A stretch of DNA of 64,000 nucleotides from Paracoccaceae bacterium (GCA_022763485.1 JALEGX010000138.1:1-64000), one strand, 5' to 3'. Counted from the first letter of the stretch, positions 18,902 through 28,866 are shown. Notes: generated by a model from the letters alone, not told the origin. Translations and numbers: made by a program.

Positions 18902-19435
18902 ATGAAACGGGCGGTTCGTCTCGGTCTGGGGCTGGCAGCGCTGATTGTCGCTGCCGGTCTGCTCTGGTTGCAGCTGATCACCAAGGCGCCGCCGCCCGCG
19001 CTTCTCACACCGGAAGGTCAGATAGATCTGATCGTGATCGATAAGGGTGCGCGCACCCTGACCGCCTTGCAGCAGGACAAGGTTGTGCTGCGGCTGGATG
19101 TGGCCCTTGGCTTTGCTCCCGAAGGCGACAAGGTGCAGGAAGGCGACGGCAAGACACCCGAAGGCCGTTTCACCGTGGACCGCCGCAACCCGCAAAGTGC
19201 CTTTCACCTGTCGCTGGGACTGGATTACCCCCGCCCTCAGGATATCGCCCGGGCCAAGTCACAAGGCGTGGATCCCGGCAGCGACATCTTCATTCACGGG
19301 CAACCCAATCGCGTTGGCAATCTGGTGACTTTGCCCGGCGATTGGACCGCCGGGTGCATTGCCGTCACCAATGCTGAAATGGAAACCCTTTGGGCAATGA
19401 CACCGATCGGCACGCCGGTACAGATCAATCCCTGA
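18902..19435 (+). CDS. L,D-transpeptidase (YkuD) family protein
   Basis: Predicted periplasmic cell-wall enzyme of 177 residues. An N-terminal signal anchor (about residues 5-27) is followed by the YkuD domain: GDGKTPEGRFTVDRR, DIFIHGQP with His132, and the nucleophile Cys152 in TAGCIAV. Such enzymes form 3-3 peptidoglycan cross-links or attach proteins to the wall. It begins 3 bp after the C-S lyase stop and is likely co-transcribed with it. Confidence 0.88.
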   Translation: MKRAVRLGLGLAALIVAAGLLWLQLITKAPPPALLTPEGQIDLIVIDKGARTLTALQQDKVVLRLDVALGFAPEGDKVQEGDGKTPEGRFTVDRRNPQSAFHLSLGLDYPRPQDIARAKSQGVDPGSDIFIHGQPNRVGNLVTLPGDWTAGCIAVTNAEMETLWAMTPIGTPVQINP

Positions 19436-19801
19436 TTACAACGTGGTGCCGCGGGCATCCTCGATCAGGGCAACGGGTGCATCCGGTTCGCGGTAGAAAT
19501 CCAGCGCCGGCCGGTCCGCTACCGCGGTGGCGCGCTTGAACTCATAACAGATCTCACTGCCGTCTTCTTCGGAGGCAACGATCAGGCACTGACACAGATG
19601 GTTGGGGCCTTCGTAAAGATCGACCAGTCCCCGCAGGCGCGGTGTCGCCGTGTTTTCCACCGCGAAACCGTTCTTCCACTTGCGCAAGACAGGGTAATAG
19701 CCATCCCCTGCCAGCACGCGCAAACGGCTGGCCTTCTTCAGTCCGGCAATACGGGCCGCTTCCAGCCCTTCGAGCACATCCTTGGGAACATAGGTTGTCA
19801 T
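19436..19801 (-). CDS. Conserved hypothetical protein
   Basis: Soluble protein of 121 residues with no motif I recognise. It opens MTTYVPKDVLEGLEAARIAGLKKASRLRVL, has a central aromatic strand region (DGYYPVLRKWKNGFAVE) and two close Cys (HLCQCLIV) with a third nearby (EICYEF), which could be a redox or metal site but is not diagnostic. Its stop abuts the convergent L,D-transpeptidase stop with no gap. The 219 bp upstream to the next gene start contain only AT-richer sequence with likely promoters for both directions. Confidence 0.7.
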   Translation of the reverse strand: MTTYVPKDVLEGLEAARIAGLKKASRLRVLAGDGYYPVLRKWKNGFAVENTATPRLRGLVDLYEGPNHLCQCLIVASEEDGSEICYEFKRATAVADRPALDFYREPDAPVALIEDARGTTL

Positions 19802-20020
19802 AGCGCCTATCTTTCGTTCAGTACAAAAAAGCCTGCCGGGAAATGTTGCAAATTCAAGTTAACATTCGCGGAAATGCACGCAAAACCGGCTCTCAATCTG
19901 CGGCTGAGGTCAAAAGGCAACACAATGTGCGCCCGCGCAGAGCAGGTGCGCGGCCAGTGACGTGGAAGCAGATTTGCGCGGGGACTATCTTTGTCAGACC
20001 GGAAAAAGGGGATGACGAAG

Positions 20021-21013
20021 ATGGGTTTGTTGGTCGACGGAACATGGCACACCGATTGGTATGACACGAAACGCAGCGGTGGCGAATTTCAGCGCAGCGC
20101 CGCCCTGTTCCGGAACTGGATCACTCGGGATGGAACCGCGGGCCCTTCAGGTCGCGCGGGGTTCAAGGCCGAAAGCGGCCGCTACCATCTGTATGTCTCT
20201 CTGGCGTGCCCCTGGGCGCACAGAACGCTGATCTTTCGCCAGTTGAAAGGTCTGGAGGACCATATCACGATCTCTGTCGTGCATCCCGATATGCTGGACC
20301 AGGGCTGGAGCTTCGAAACCGACGCCCATGGTGCCACCGGGGACACGCTGTTTGGCTATTCCCACGCGCATCAGATCTATACCCGCGCCATTCCCGATGT
20401 GACGACCCGCGTGACCGTACCCATCCTTTGGGACAAGGAGAACGACACGATCGTGTCCAATGAAAGCTCCGAAATCATTCGCATGTTCAACTCCGCCTTT
20501 GATGGCGTGACGGGCAACCTGTCGGATTTCTGGCCCTCAGATCTGCGCGACCAGATCGAAACCTTCAACGCCAGGATCTACAACTCGGTGAACAATGGCG
20601 TCTACAAATGCGGCTTTGCAACGACACAGACCGCCTATGATGCCGCTGTGGGACCATTGTTTGACAGCCTCGACTGGCTGGACGCGCATCTGGCCGAAAA
20701 CCGCTACCTGCTGGGGCAGAGAATCACCGAGGCCGACTGGCGCCTGTTCACCACGCTGATCCGCTTTGACCCAGTCTATCACCTGCATTTCAAATGCAAT
20801 CGCAAGCGCCTGATAGATTACCCGAACCTCTGGGCCTATACCCGTGAACTGTATCAATGGCCGGGCGTGGCCCAGACCGTTGGCTTCGATCACATCGTGC
20901 GTCACTATCACTACAGCCACGACACGATTAACCCGCATCGCATCATCCCGATCAACCCTGTGCTGGACTATGACCAGCCGCACGGGCGGGATCTTCTGTC
21001 AAAAGTGGCCTGA
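20021..21013 (+). CDS. yqjG: Glutathionyl-hydroquinone reductase (YqjG/Xi-class GST)
   Basis: Glutathione transferase-fold enzyme that reductively removes glutathione from glutathionyl-hydroquinones. From the ATG at 20021 it has 330 residues; this start is chosen because the opening MGLLVDGTWHTDWYDT lines up with that of E. coli YqjG, and AAGGGG lies nine bases upstream. The catalytic Cys63 is in SLACPWAHRTL. Further family segments are NESSEIIRMFN, NNGVYKCGFATTQ and the C-terminal INPHRIIPINP with PHGRD. The 3' end overlaps the convergent receiver gene by 62 bp. Confidence 0.92.
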   Translation: MGLLVDGTWHTDWYDTKRSGGEFQRSAALFRNWITRDGTAGPSGRAGFKAESGRYHLYVSLACPWAHRTLIFRQLKGLEDHITISVVHPDMLDQGWSFETDAHGATGDTLFGYSHAHQIYTRAIPDVTTRVTVPILWDKENDTIVSNESSEIIRMFNSAFDGVTGNLSDFWPSDLRDQIETFNARIYNSVNNGVYKCGFATTQTAYDAAVGPLFDSLDWLDAHLAENRYLLGQRITEADWRLFTTLIRFDPVYHLHFKCNRKRLIDYPNLWAYTRELYQWPGVAQTVGFDHIVRHYHYSHDTINPHRIIPINPVLDYDQPHGRDLLSKVA

Positions 21014-21380
21014 GGGACCGGCCTACTGATGCGTGATGCTCGACCATGGCCACCAGATCCTCTGGTGGCGCACCACTCTGCACAAAAGCGCAAGCATTGG
21101 TCGCGTGGGCAAAAATCGACCCATCCGAGAACACGCTGGTGTCCGTGACAAAGATCACCCGCGCCTCCGGCCGACGATAGCTGGCGAAATCGGCAACGGC
21201 CAACGCGCTGCCGTTGTCCAGCACCAGATCCAGCACGATGACATCGAAGTCACCGCCACAAAGGGCGATTATCGCGTCCTGTTGGGACAAAGCTTGCGTG
21301 ACGATCGCTCCCTGACCTTCGATATACCTTTTCCAAAGCAGCCCCCGATCCAGGTTGCTTTCGACAATCAGAACTTTCAT
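20952..21380 (-). CDS. Stand-alone receiver domain protein, atypical
   Basis: CheY-like receiver protein of 142 residues with no output domain. The phosphoacceptor is Asp51 in VIVLDLVLDNGSALAV, and the switch Thr is Thr79 in VIFVTDTS. Two canonical features are missing: the acidic pair at the start of the domain reads Glu7-Ser8, and the conserved Lys-Pro near residue 101 is replaced (AFVQSGAP). Phosphorylation is therefore uncertain. The start at 21380 (MKVLIVESN) fits the domain boundary; the longer frame to 21608 adds non-homologous sequence. No kinase gene is adjacent. Confidence 0.78.
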   Translation of the reverse strand: MKVLIVESNLDRGLLWKRYIEGQGAIVTQALSQQDAIIALCGGDFDVIVLDLVLDNGSALAVADFASYRRPEARVIFVTDTSVFSDGSIFAHATNACAFVQSGAPPEDLVAMVEHHASVGRSLRPLLTEDPARAAGHSPAQG

Positions 21381-21560
21381 GTGGCTTATGGGCGTTTCGT
21401 TTGTTTTGTCGCCTCTCCCCCGTCGCCCGTCATCTCGCGATAGGGTAAACAAACCCTTAACAAGGTCTAAACCAAGGTTGCTTTGCGCTACATGCTGCGC
21501 CATATGGTCGGCGGCTGATACCCACCCCACATCAGCGGTCATCTGGCGCGGAGCGACATC

Positions 21561-22526
21561 TTGCAGAACCCCATGCGCGAAACGGTTTATCACCAGAAAC
21601 GCGATCACGGCGGCGGGCTGGACGCGGCGATTGTCAAGTTCGGCGGCACGCGGGCGGACTGGCTCGACCTGTCCACCGGGATCAATCCCACGCCCTATCC
21701 TGTGGCGGAGTTCGCCCCGGACGCCTGGACCGCTCTGCCTGACACGGGCGCAAACCTGACCCTGCTGGACGCGGCCAGACGCTTCTGGTCAGTCCCCGAT
21801 GGCGCGGCTCTGCTCGCCGCGCCCGGGGCATCCAGCCTGATCGCCACTCTGCCCGGCCTAATGCCCGCAGGACGCGTGCGGATCGAGCCGCCGACCTACA
21901 ATGAGCACGCGGCCGGATTTGAAGCGCATGGCTGGTCCGTTGTCCAAAGCGGCGATGGTGAGGCCCGGGTGATGGTCCATCCCAACAACCCGGATGGCCG
22001 TTTGTGGGAGGCTGCAGACGCGAATGCGGCGCTGACCGTGATTGATGAAAGCTTCTGCGACGTCACCCCAGATCAGAGCCTGATCCACCTGGCAGATCAA
22101 CCGGGTGTCATCGTGCTGAAAAGCTTTGGAAAATTCTGGGGTCTGGCCGGTTTGCGGCTGGGCTTTGCCATCGCGCGCCCGGAAACCATCGATAGGCTGA
22201 GCGCCTGGCTCGGCCCCTGGGCGGTCTCCGGTCCGGCCCTGCAAATCGGGGCAGCCGCGCTGAACGACGTGGACTGGGCCAACCAGACCCGCGAACGGCT
22301 TGCCCGTGACGCAGCCCGGCTGGACGATCTGGTTCTGGCGAAGGGGGCAGAGCTTGTGGGCGGCACATCGCTGTTCCGCCTCTACCGCGTTGATCAGGCC
22401 CAGGCCTGGCAGGACAGGCTGGCCCGCGCTCATGTCTGGAGCCGGGTTTTCCCCTATTCGGAGACGTTCCTGCGTCTGGGGCTGCCACCCGCGGATCGCT
22501 GGGATCAGGTCGAGGCCGCGCTTTGA
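21561..22526 (+). CDS. cobC: Threonine-phosphate decarboxylase (cobalamin biosynthesis)
   Basis: PLP enzyme that decarboxylates L-threonine-O-3-phosphate to the aminopropanol phosphate used for the cobalamin nucleotide arm (named CobC in the Pseudomonas denitrificans scheme, CobD in Salmonella). It has 321 residues from a TTG at 21561, supported by GGAG seven bases upstream; the ATG at 21573 is the alternative. The opening [12 protein letters not shown] is family-typical, the PLP Lys187 is in [17 protein letters not shown], and [10 protein letters not shown] binds the cofactor. It overlaps the CbiB-like gene downstream. Confidence 0.9.
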   Translation: MQNPMRETVYHQKRDHGGGLDAAIVKFGGTRADWLDLSTGINPTPYPVAEFAPDAWTALPDTGANLTLLDAARRFWSVPDGAALLAAPGASSLIATLPGLMPAGRVRIEPPTYNEHAAGFEAHGWSVVQSGDGEARVMVHPNNPDGRLWEAADANAALTVIDESFCDVTPDQSLIHLADQPGVIVLKSFGKFWGLAGLRLGFAIARPETIDRLSAWLGPWAVSGPALQIGAAALNDVDWANQTRERLARDAARLDDLVLAKGAELVGGTSLFRLYRVDQAQAWQDRLARAHVWSRVFPYSETFLRLGLPPADRWDQVEAAL

Positions 22527-23440
22527 GCACGGCAGCCATCCTGCTTCTGGCGCTGCTTCTGGACGCCGCGCTGGGTGAGCCCAGCTGGCTCTGGTCCCGT
22601 GTGCCGCATCCTGCCGTGCAGATGGGGAAACTGGTCGGGATCTGCGACAAACGCCTGAACACGGGCACCGGCCGCCGCGCCAAAGGTGTATTGACGGCAA
22701 TCCTTCTTGTCCTTGTCGGGCTGGTTCTGGGGAACCTCCTGTCGCTGGGCGGCCCCCTGGTCGAGCTTCTCTGTGCCGCGATCCTGATTGCCCAGAAATC
22801 TCTGGTCGAACATGTAGACGCTGTCGCCAAGGGGTTGCGCACATCCATTCAGGACGGGCGTCAGGCGGTTGCGATGATCGTCAGCCGCGACACCTCTGAC
22901 ATGAACGCCTCACAGGTTGCCCGCTCCGCGATCGAAAGCGGCTCGGAAAATATGTCGGACGGTGTGGTCGCGCCCGCGTTCTGGTTCCTGATTGGCGGAT
23001 TGCCGGGCCTTCTGGTCTACAAGCTGGTGAACACCGCCGACAGCATGATCGGCTACCGCACACCAAAGCATGAAGACTTCGGCTGGGCGTCTGCCCGGCT
23101 GGACGATCTGCTGAACCTTGTACCGGCACGGGCGACCGGGTTCATTATTGCCCTGATTGGCAGGCAACTGGCGCGCTGGGGAGAGATCACAACCGATGCC
23201 CGCGCGCATAAATCCCCGAACGCCGGCTGGCCCGAAGCCGCCATGGCACGCACGCTGGACGTGTCGCTGGCGGGGCCCCGCTCGTATGACGGCAAGATGC
23301 GCGACTTTCCCTGGGTGAACCCCGCCTCCCGCAAAGAGATCGGCGCGGCAGAGATCGAAGGCGCCGTTCGCGCCTTGTGGAAAACCTGGGGCCTGATGGT
23401 TCTGGCGGTGGCGCTGATCGCACTCACCTGCGCTATCTGA
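22523..23440 (+). CDS. cbiB: Adenosylcobinamide-phosphate synthase (CbiB/CobD)
   Basis: Membrane enzyme that joins the aminopropanol phosphate arm to adenosylcobyric acid. The 305 residues contain several membrane segments and the family motifs [68 protein letters not shown] and [23 protein letters not shown]. It starts at TTG 22523, overlapping the cobC stop as TTGA, with GAGG eight bases upstream. It is called cobD in P. denitrificans nomenclature. Cobalamin is needed by methylmalonyl- and ethylmalonyl-CoA mutases, which fits the mcd gene in this window. Confidence 0.94.
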   Translation: MSTAAILLLALLLDAALGEPSWLWSRVPHPAVQMGKLVGICDKRLNTGTGRRAKGVLTAILLVLVGLVLGNLLSLGGPLVELLCAAILIAQKSLVEHVDAVAKGLRTSIQDGRQAVAMIVSRDTSDMNASQVARSAIESGSENMSDGVVAPAFWFLIGGLPGLLVYKLVNTADSMIGYRTPKHEDFGWASARLDDLLNLVPARATGFIIALIGRQLARWGEITTDARAHKSPNAGWPEAAMARTLDVSLAGPRSYDGKMRDFPWVNPASRKEIGAAEIEGAVRALWKTWGLMVLAVALIALTCAI

Positions 23441-23545
23441 CTGAAAGGTGAGGTAAACCTCACCCGATTTCCCGGTGAAACAGTTGCGCGCGGCCCGCAC
23501 CGGCGGGTATCAATCCCAAGACACGCAGTTGAGGATTTTGATTTC

Positions 23546-24715
23546 ATGCGCCTTTTTTCCACTCTCTGTATGCTGGCCATCTTGTCCGGCCCCGCGATGG
23601 CCGCGTGCGGCGGCTCGTTTTCCGGCTTCGTTTCCAAACTGAAGTCCGAAGCCGTCTCACAGGGGTATGACAAACAGACGGTGAACCGCTTCTTTGCCAA
23701 TGTCGCCCAGGATCCCAAGGTCCTGAAGGCCGACCGGGCGCAAGGCGTTTTTCAGAAACCCTTCATCGACTTTTCGCGCCGCCTGATTTCCCAAAACCGG
23801 ATCGATCGCGGACGCAGCATGTCCAAGAAATACGATGCCGTTTTTGACCGGATCGAGGCGACCTACGGGATCAACCGGGGCGTATTGCTGGCCTTCTGGG
23901 CCTTCGAAACCGACTACGGTGCTTTTCAGGGCGATTTCAACACGCTGAACGCGCTGGTCACACTGTCCCATGACTGCCGCAGGCCCGAGCTGTTCCGCCC
24001 GCAGGTCTTCGCGGCACTGGAACTCTATCGTCAGGGTGATTTCGACCCGGTCCGCACCACCGGAGCCTGGGCGGGTGAGATTGGCATGGTACAGATGCTG
24101 CCGCGCGACATCCTGGAAAATGGAGTGGACGCTGATGGCGATGGCGTGGTCAGCCTCAAGACCTCCGCCCCGGATGCGCTGATGTCGGGGGCCAAGATGC
24201 TGTCCCACCTGGGCTGGAAACCCGGTCAGCCCTGGCTGCAAGAGGTGCGTATTCCCGGTTCGCTGGACCTGTCGCTTACTGGTCCGTCGCAAAGCCTGAA
24301 GGTGTCGCAATGGCAGGCGATGGGGGTCAAACCCCGTCAGGGTCAGCTTGCCTCGGGCCAGATGCAGGCATCGCTGCTGCTGCCACAGGGGCACAAGGGA
24401 CCGGCCTTCCTAGCCTACCCCAACTTCAACGTTTACTTCGAATGGAACCAGAGCTTTGTCTACGTGCTTACCGCGGGCTATTTTGCAACCCGCCTAGAGG
24501 GCGCAAAAGTGTTTGACGCGGGATCGCCGGCGGCAGGTCTGGGCGGCAACCAGATGAAGTCACTGCAACGCAAGCTGCAGGCCCGTGGGCATGACGTCGG
24601 GAAGGTCGATGGGATCCTGGGTGCCAAAACCCGGGTCGCCGTGCAAAAGGAACAGGCCCGCCTGGGTCTGCCTGCGGACGCTTGGCCCACCCCAACGCTG
24701 CTGAACAAGCTCTGA
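23546..24715 (+). CDS. Lytic murein transglycosylase (MltB family) with peptidoglycan-binding domain
   Basis: Periplasmic enzyme of 389 residues that cleaves the glycan strand of peptidoglycan to 1,6-anhydro products. A signal peptide (about residues 1-19, ...GPAMA) is followed by an SLT2/MltB catalytic domain with the expected catalytic Glu121 in AFWAFETDYGAFQGD and the downstream GEIGMVQMLPRDILENGVDADGDG. Residues ~325-389 form a PG_binding_1 domain (MKSLQRKLQARGHDVGKVDGILG...). It appears monocistronic and ends 1 bp before the convergent small gene. Confidence 0.92.
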   Translation: MRLFSTLCMLAILSGPAMAACGGSFSGFVSKLKSEAVSQGYDKQTVNRFFANVAQDPKVLKADRAQGVFQKPFIDFSRRLISQNRIDRGRSMSKKYDAVFDRIEATYGINRGVLLAFWAFETDYGAFQGDFNTLNALVTLSHDCRRPELFRPQVFAALELYRQGDFDPVRTTGAWAGEIGMVQMLPRDILENGVDADGDGVVSLKTSAPDALMSGAKMLSHLGWKPGQPWLQEVRIPGSLDLSLTGPSQSLKVSQWQAMGVKPRQGQLASGQMQASLLLPQGHKGPAFLAYPNFNVYFEWNQSFVYVLTAGYFATRLEGAKVFDAGSPAAGLGGNQMKSLQRKLQARGHDVGKVDGILGAKTRVAVQKEQARLGLPADAWPTPTLLNKL

Positions 24716-25087
24716 TCAACTCCCGTCCGGGCGGATCGGGAACCGGTCCCCCGTTTCGGTGATCAGGATCATCCGCCCTGCATTCATGACCAACAGATCG
24801 CAGCGTGAGAACCCGTTTCGAAACGCGGTGCACACGCTGCCATCCTCTGCGATCTCAAAGGTACCGAAGGCGGTGCCACCGCCGTTCTGCGGCCCATAGG
24901 TGTAGGAATAGGCCCCTCCGGCAGAGTACTTCGAAACCCCGTCATCATAGAAGGTCAGCGCCCGCCCCATGAGGTCCTGCATCTGCGCCAACGACAACGG
25001 TTGATCGCCGTCACGCAGCACCCAGTCCTGGGCGCGGAGTGGGGAGGTGGAGATAAGGAGGAGTGAGAGCGCAAGGAACCTGTACAT
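24716..25087 (-). CDS. Hypothetical exported protein
   Basis: Protein of 123 residues with an N-terminal signal peptide (about residues 1-19, LLLISTSPLRAQ). The mature part has no family I recognise. It contains a Tyr/Gly-rich stretch (KYSAGGAYSYTYGPQNGGGTAFGTF) and two Cys (VCTAFRN, RCDLL) that could form a disulfide in the periplasm. Similar short exported proteins with a GG-rich middle are common in Rhodobacterales, with no assigned role. It lies convergent to the transglycosylase gene and downstream of smc on the same strand. Confidence 0.65.
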   Translation of the reverse strand: MYRFLALSLLLISTSPLRAQDWVLRDGDQPLSLAQMQDLMGRALTFYDDGVSKYSAGGAYSYTYGPQNGGGTAFGTFEIAEDGSVCTAFRNGFSRCDLLVMNAGRMILITETGDRFPIRPDGS

Positions 25088-25140
25088 ATCATCAGGTTAA
25101 CGGCATTGCGCCACAGCCCAAGTCACGTTCCCGTGACGCC

Positions 25141-28100
25141 TCAGGCCACCATTGCCTCGGCCTTTTTCAGATCGACAGAAACAAGCTGCGACACGCCCTG
25201 CTCCTGCATCGTGACACCAAACAGGCGGTCCATCCGGCTCATGGTGACGGCATGGTGGGTGATGATCAGGAACCGCGTGTCGGTCTGGCGGCACATCTCA
25301 TCCAACAGGTCGCAGAACCGGGTGACGTTGGCATCATCCAGCGGCGCATCGACCTCATCCAGCACACAGATCGGCGCCGGGTTGGCAAGGAAGACGGCGA
25401 AGATCAGCGCCATCGCCGTCAGGGTCTGCTCTCCACCCGACAGAAGCGAAAGCGTCGACAGCTTCTTGCCGGGCGGCTGGCACATGATTTCCAGGCCAGC
25501 GTCCAGCGGGTCATCGCTTTCCACCATCACAAGGTTGGCTTCCCCTCCGCCAAAGAGATGTTTGAACAGCATGGCGAAGTTGGAATTCACCTGTTCAAAG
25601 GCCGTCAGCAGGCGTTCGCGCCCTTCCCGGTTCAGGCTCGCAATCCCCGAGCGGAGGGTTTTGATCGCCTCCTCCAGATCCGCCTTCTCCCCCACAAGGG
25701 TGTCGTATTCGTCCTGCACCTCGCGGCTGTCCTCCTCGGCCCGCAGGTTCACCGCCCCCAGCGCGTCACGCTGCCGCTTGTGCCGGTTCACCTCGGCTTC
25801 CAGCTCTTCGGCGTTGGGCATGTTGTCAGGATCGACATCCAAGCGCTTCAACAGCTGCGCCGGCGTGACCTGCTGATCCTCGGCAATGCGCTCTACCGCG
25901 TGTTGCACGGTCTCACGCGCCGCCTCTGTCCGGGCGTCGGCGCCGGCACGGGCTTCCCGCGCTTCCGAGGCCAGACGCTCGGCATCGCGTTCGGCGTGAA
26001 CCGCTTCGCGCATCTGGCCCTCCGCTGCGCTCAGCTTGTCCGTGGCCTCCGCCCGCCGCCCTTCGGCGGCTTCGATCGCTTCGGCCAGTTCCTCGCGCTT
26101 CTCCAGCAGTTCCTCGGGCAGCGCGTTGGCATCGACCAGCGCGTCCTCCGATTCCGCCTTGCGCTCTTCCAGTTCCGAAATCCGGCGCTCTGCGGTGTCC
26201 AAGCGGTGCCGCCAGCCCGAAATCTCCTTGGTGACCTGTTGGCTGCGCCGAATGCGGGCCTCGCCTTCGCGGCGCAGCTCATCATGCTGCGAGCGGTGCG
26301 ACATCATCGTGATGCGGGCTGCTTCGACCGAATGCTTGATCTGCTCGACTTCGGCCCGCGCGGTGTCCAGATCGCTCAGCCCGGCCAAGGCCTCTTCGGC
26401 CTCGGCCAGTTGTGCGCGCCCGGCTTCGGCATCTTCAGAATGGCGCGACACCGACAGGTCCAGCGTCTCCAGCTTGCCCTGTGAAAGGTTACGCTCGGCC
26501 TCAGCTCGGCTAAGCGCGCGGGCGGCATCGGCAACGCGCTGATCCGCCATGCGGCGGGCCTGACGGGCCTGCTTGTCGGCCTCTGTCACTTCCTCCAGCT
26601 TGCGCAGCAGCGTCTCATGCGCGGCGCGCGCGCCCTCGGCCCGGTTGCTGACATGCTCAAGATCCTGCTTCAGCGCTTCCAGCCGGTTCAGCTGTTCCAG
26701 CCGCAGGGCGGCGGTACTGGGCGCATCTTCGGCCCAGGCGCGATACCCGTCCCAGCGCCACAGGTCCCCTTCCTGCGACACCAGCCGCTGCCCCGGCTTC
26801 AGCTGGGGTTGCAGGGTCTCGGCCTGCTCTGCATCACACAACCCGATCTGTCCGATCCGCCGCGCCAGCGCCTGTGGTCCAGAAACATGGCGGCTGAGCG
26901 GCACAACCCCGTCGGGCAGGGGCTGATCCTGTTCATAGGCTGGCAGATCCAACCAACCAGTGGGGCCATCCCCCTCAACCAAAGGTGCGCGCAGATCATC
27001 GGCCAAAGCCGCGCCAAGGGCCTTCTCAAACCCTGGGGACACCCGCAGGTGATCCAGGATCTGCCCCGATTCCGCGGCCTCCCGGGCCACCAGTTTGGCC
27101 AATGCTGTGACTTCGGCCCGGATGGCGCCCATCTCGCCCTCGGCCTCGGACCTCTGTGCCCGCGCTTCAGCTTCCAGCGCTTGTGTCTCGGTCCGTTCCT
27201 CATCCACCATCGCCAGCGCGGCTTCGGCCTCTTCGGCGGCGTAGATCGCCTCCTCTTCGGCGTCCTGCGCTGTGGCAAAGGCCTCTACCGCCCCGCTCAG
27301 CTTCTGTCGCGCGTCCGCCACGTCCTGTGCCGCACGGGCCGCAGCCTCTTCGGAACGTTGCAGCGCCTTCGCATAATCAGCGACAAGCCGTTGCGCCCCC
27401 TGATGCCGGGCGGCCAGACGGGCCACATCCTCGGTCACCTGGCTCAGGTGATCCTCTCGGCTCTGCAGAATGAGCGCTGAATCCCGCGCGACCTCAGCCG
27501 CTTCAGCCAGCTTTTCGTCGTATCCGTCCCCGGCTTTGGCCAGCTCCCGCGCTTCCCACTCCAGACGCTCGATCGTTTCGCCCGCGTCCTTGTTCAGACC
27601 TGCTTCACGATCAATGTCCCGCGACAGCTGCAGGATCCGTCCCCGCAGGGTTTCGATCATCTGCAGCGCCTGCTTTTCCTGATCATCCAGCGTGTCGCGC
27701 TGCATCTGCAATCGTTGCAGCACCGCCGAAGCAATCGCCTCTTCTTCGCGCAATGGCGGCAAGGCGTCCTCGGCCACCTGCCGTTGCTTGGCGGCGCGAA
27801 CGGCCAGCGCCTCGGCCTGCGCTGCCTGTGTCACGCGCAGGCGCTGGACCTCCTCGGCCGCAAGCCGCGCATCATCCGCTTCGCGCCAACGACGGTACAG
27901 CAACATGCCCTCTGCCTGCCGCAGCTGCTCACCGATCTGGCGATACCGCGCAGCCTGACGGGCCTGACGGGCCAGTTGCTGCAACTGGCTGCCCAGCTGT
28001 TCGATGACGTCATCCACCCGCAGCAAGTTCTGCTCGGTCCCCTTCAGCTTCAGCTCTGCTTCGTGGCGCCGCTGATAGAGGCCTGAGATGCCGGCCGCTT

Positions 28101-28596
28101 CTTCCAGAATCCGGCGACGGGCCTTGGGCTTGGCATTGATCAGCTCGGCAATCTGGCCCTGCCGCACCAGGGCGGGCGAATGCGCCCCGGTCGAGGCGTC
28201 GGCAAACAGCATCTGCACATCCCGCGCCCGGACATCCTTGCCGTTTGTCTTGTAAGCACTGCCCACGTCGCGGGTGATGCGCCGCACGATCTCCAGCAGA
28301 TCGGAATCATTGAACCCTGACGGCGCCAAACGTTCGGTATTATCGATTTGCAGGCTGACTTCGGCAAAGTTCCGCGCCGGACGAGTCGCTGCCCCGGCAA
28401 AGATGACATCCTCCATCCCGCCGCCGCGCATGGCTTTGGGTCGGTTTTCCCCCATGACCCAACGCAGTGCTTCCAGCAGATTGGATTTGCCGCATCCATT
28501 CGGACCAACAACACCGGTCAACCCATCCGCGATCACCAGTTCGGTCGGATCAACGAAGCTTTTGAAGCCTGTCAGTTTGAGTTTGGAGAAACGCAA
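25141..28596 (-). CDS. smc: Chromosome segregation protein SMC
   Basis: Condensin ATPase of 1151 residues that extrudes and organises chromosomal DNA with ScpA/ScpB. The N-terminal ABC half has Walker A GPNGCGKSN (31-39). Two long coiled coils rich in Ala/Glu/Arg flank a hinge at about 510-640 (GALADDLRAPLVEGDG, TGWLDLPAYEQ). The C-terminal half contains the signature LSLLSGGEQTLTAMALIFA and Walker B CVLDEVDAPLDDANV. The length is normal. scpA/scpB are not in the window. The 264 bp upstream to the next operator have no gene. Confidence 0.97.
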   Translation of the reverse strand: MRFSKLKLTGFKSFVDPTELVIADGLTGVVGPNGCGKSNLLEALRWVMGENRPKAMRGGGMEDVIFAGAATRPARNFAEVSLQIDNTERLAPSGFNDSDLLEIVRRITRDVGSAYKTNGKDVRARDVQMLFADASTGAHSPALVRQGQIAELINAKPKARRRILEEAAGISGLYQRRHEAELKLKGTEQNLLRVDDVIEQLGSQLQQLARQARQAARYRQIGEQLRQAEGMLLYRRWREADDARLAAEEVQRLRVTQAAQAEALAVRAAKQRQVAEDALPPLREEEAIASAVLQRLQMQRDTLDDQEKQALQMIETLRGRILQLSRDIDREAGLNKDAGETIERLEWEARELAKAGDGYDEKLAEAAEVARDSALILQSREDHLSQVTEDVARLAARHQGAQRLVADYAKALQRSEEAAARAAQDVADARQKLSGAVEAFATAQDAEEEAIYAAEEAEAALAMVDEERTETQALEAEARAQRSEAEGEMGAIRAEVTALAKLVAREAAESGQILDHLRVSPGFEKALGAALADDLRAPLVEGDGPTGWLDLPAYEQDQPLPDGVVPLSRHVSGPQALARRIGQIGLCDAEQAETLQPQLKPGQRLVSQEGDLWRWDGYRAWAEDAPSTAALRLEQLNRLEALKQDLEHVSNRAEGARAAHETLLRKLEEVTEADKQARQARRMADQRVADAARALSRAEAERNLSQGKLETLDLSVSRHSEDAEAGRAQLAEAEEALAGLSDLDTARAEVEQIKHSVEAARITMMSHRSQHDELRREGEARIRRSQQVTKEISGWRHRLDTAERRISELEERKAESEDALVDANALPEELLEKREELAEAIEAAEGRRAEATDKLSAAEGQMREAVHAERDAERLASEAREARAGADARTEAARETVQHAVERIAEDQQVTPAQLLKRLDVDPDNMPNAEELEAEVNRHKRQRDALGAVNLRAEEDSREVQDEYDTLVGEKADLEEAIKTLRSGIASLNREGRERLLTAFEQVNSNFAMLFKHLFGGGEANLVMVESDDPLDAGLEIMCQPPGKKLSTLSLLSGGEQTLTAMALIFAVFLANPAPICVLDEVDAPLDDANVTRFCDLLDEMCRQTDTRFLIITHHAVTMSRMDRLFGVTMQEQGVSQLVSVDLKKAEAMVA

Positions 28597-28805
28597 TCGC
28601 CATCCCTGTGATTCTCAATCAGACTCAGAAGTTGATATGCCTGATTGGCTTGAGTCAACAGATATACCCTATATCGACCCTCTGAACCACAGATATCCAC
28701 AAGATATTGGGGATACGCACCGGACCTTTGTCTTTAGTCGGCGTCTACCAGCCCACGGGTTTTTGTCGCCTACCGTAGGGCCTTTCAGCCGCGGTTCCTC
28801 TTTGC

Positions 28806-28854
28806 TTGACACATTCCGATTTTATTATGTATTTATATTCTGAATTTAGAATAT
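28806..28854 (+). promoter_or_regulatory. Promoter with ATTC-N8-GAAT palindrome (SqrR/BigR-like operator)
   Basis: A -35 box TTGACA (28806-28811) and a -10-like TATTTA (28830-28835, spacing 18) precede the membrane-protein gene. Overlapping the -10 end is a perfect inverted repeat, ATATTCT (28835-28841) and AGAATAT (28848-28854), separated by six bases. It contains ATTC-N8-GAAT, the pattern described for the ArsR-family persulfide-sensing repressors SqrR/BigR. Its placement over the start site suggests repression; the identity of the regulator is inference. Confidence 0.6.
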
Positions 28855-28866
28855 TTGGAGATTCCC

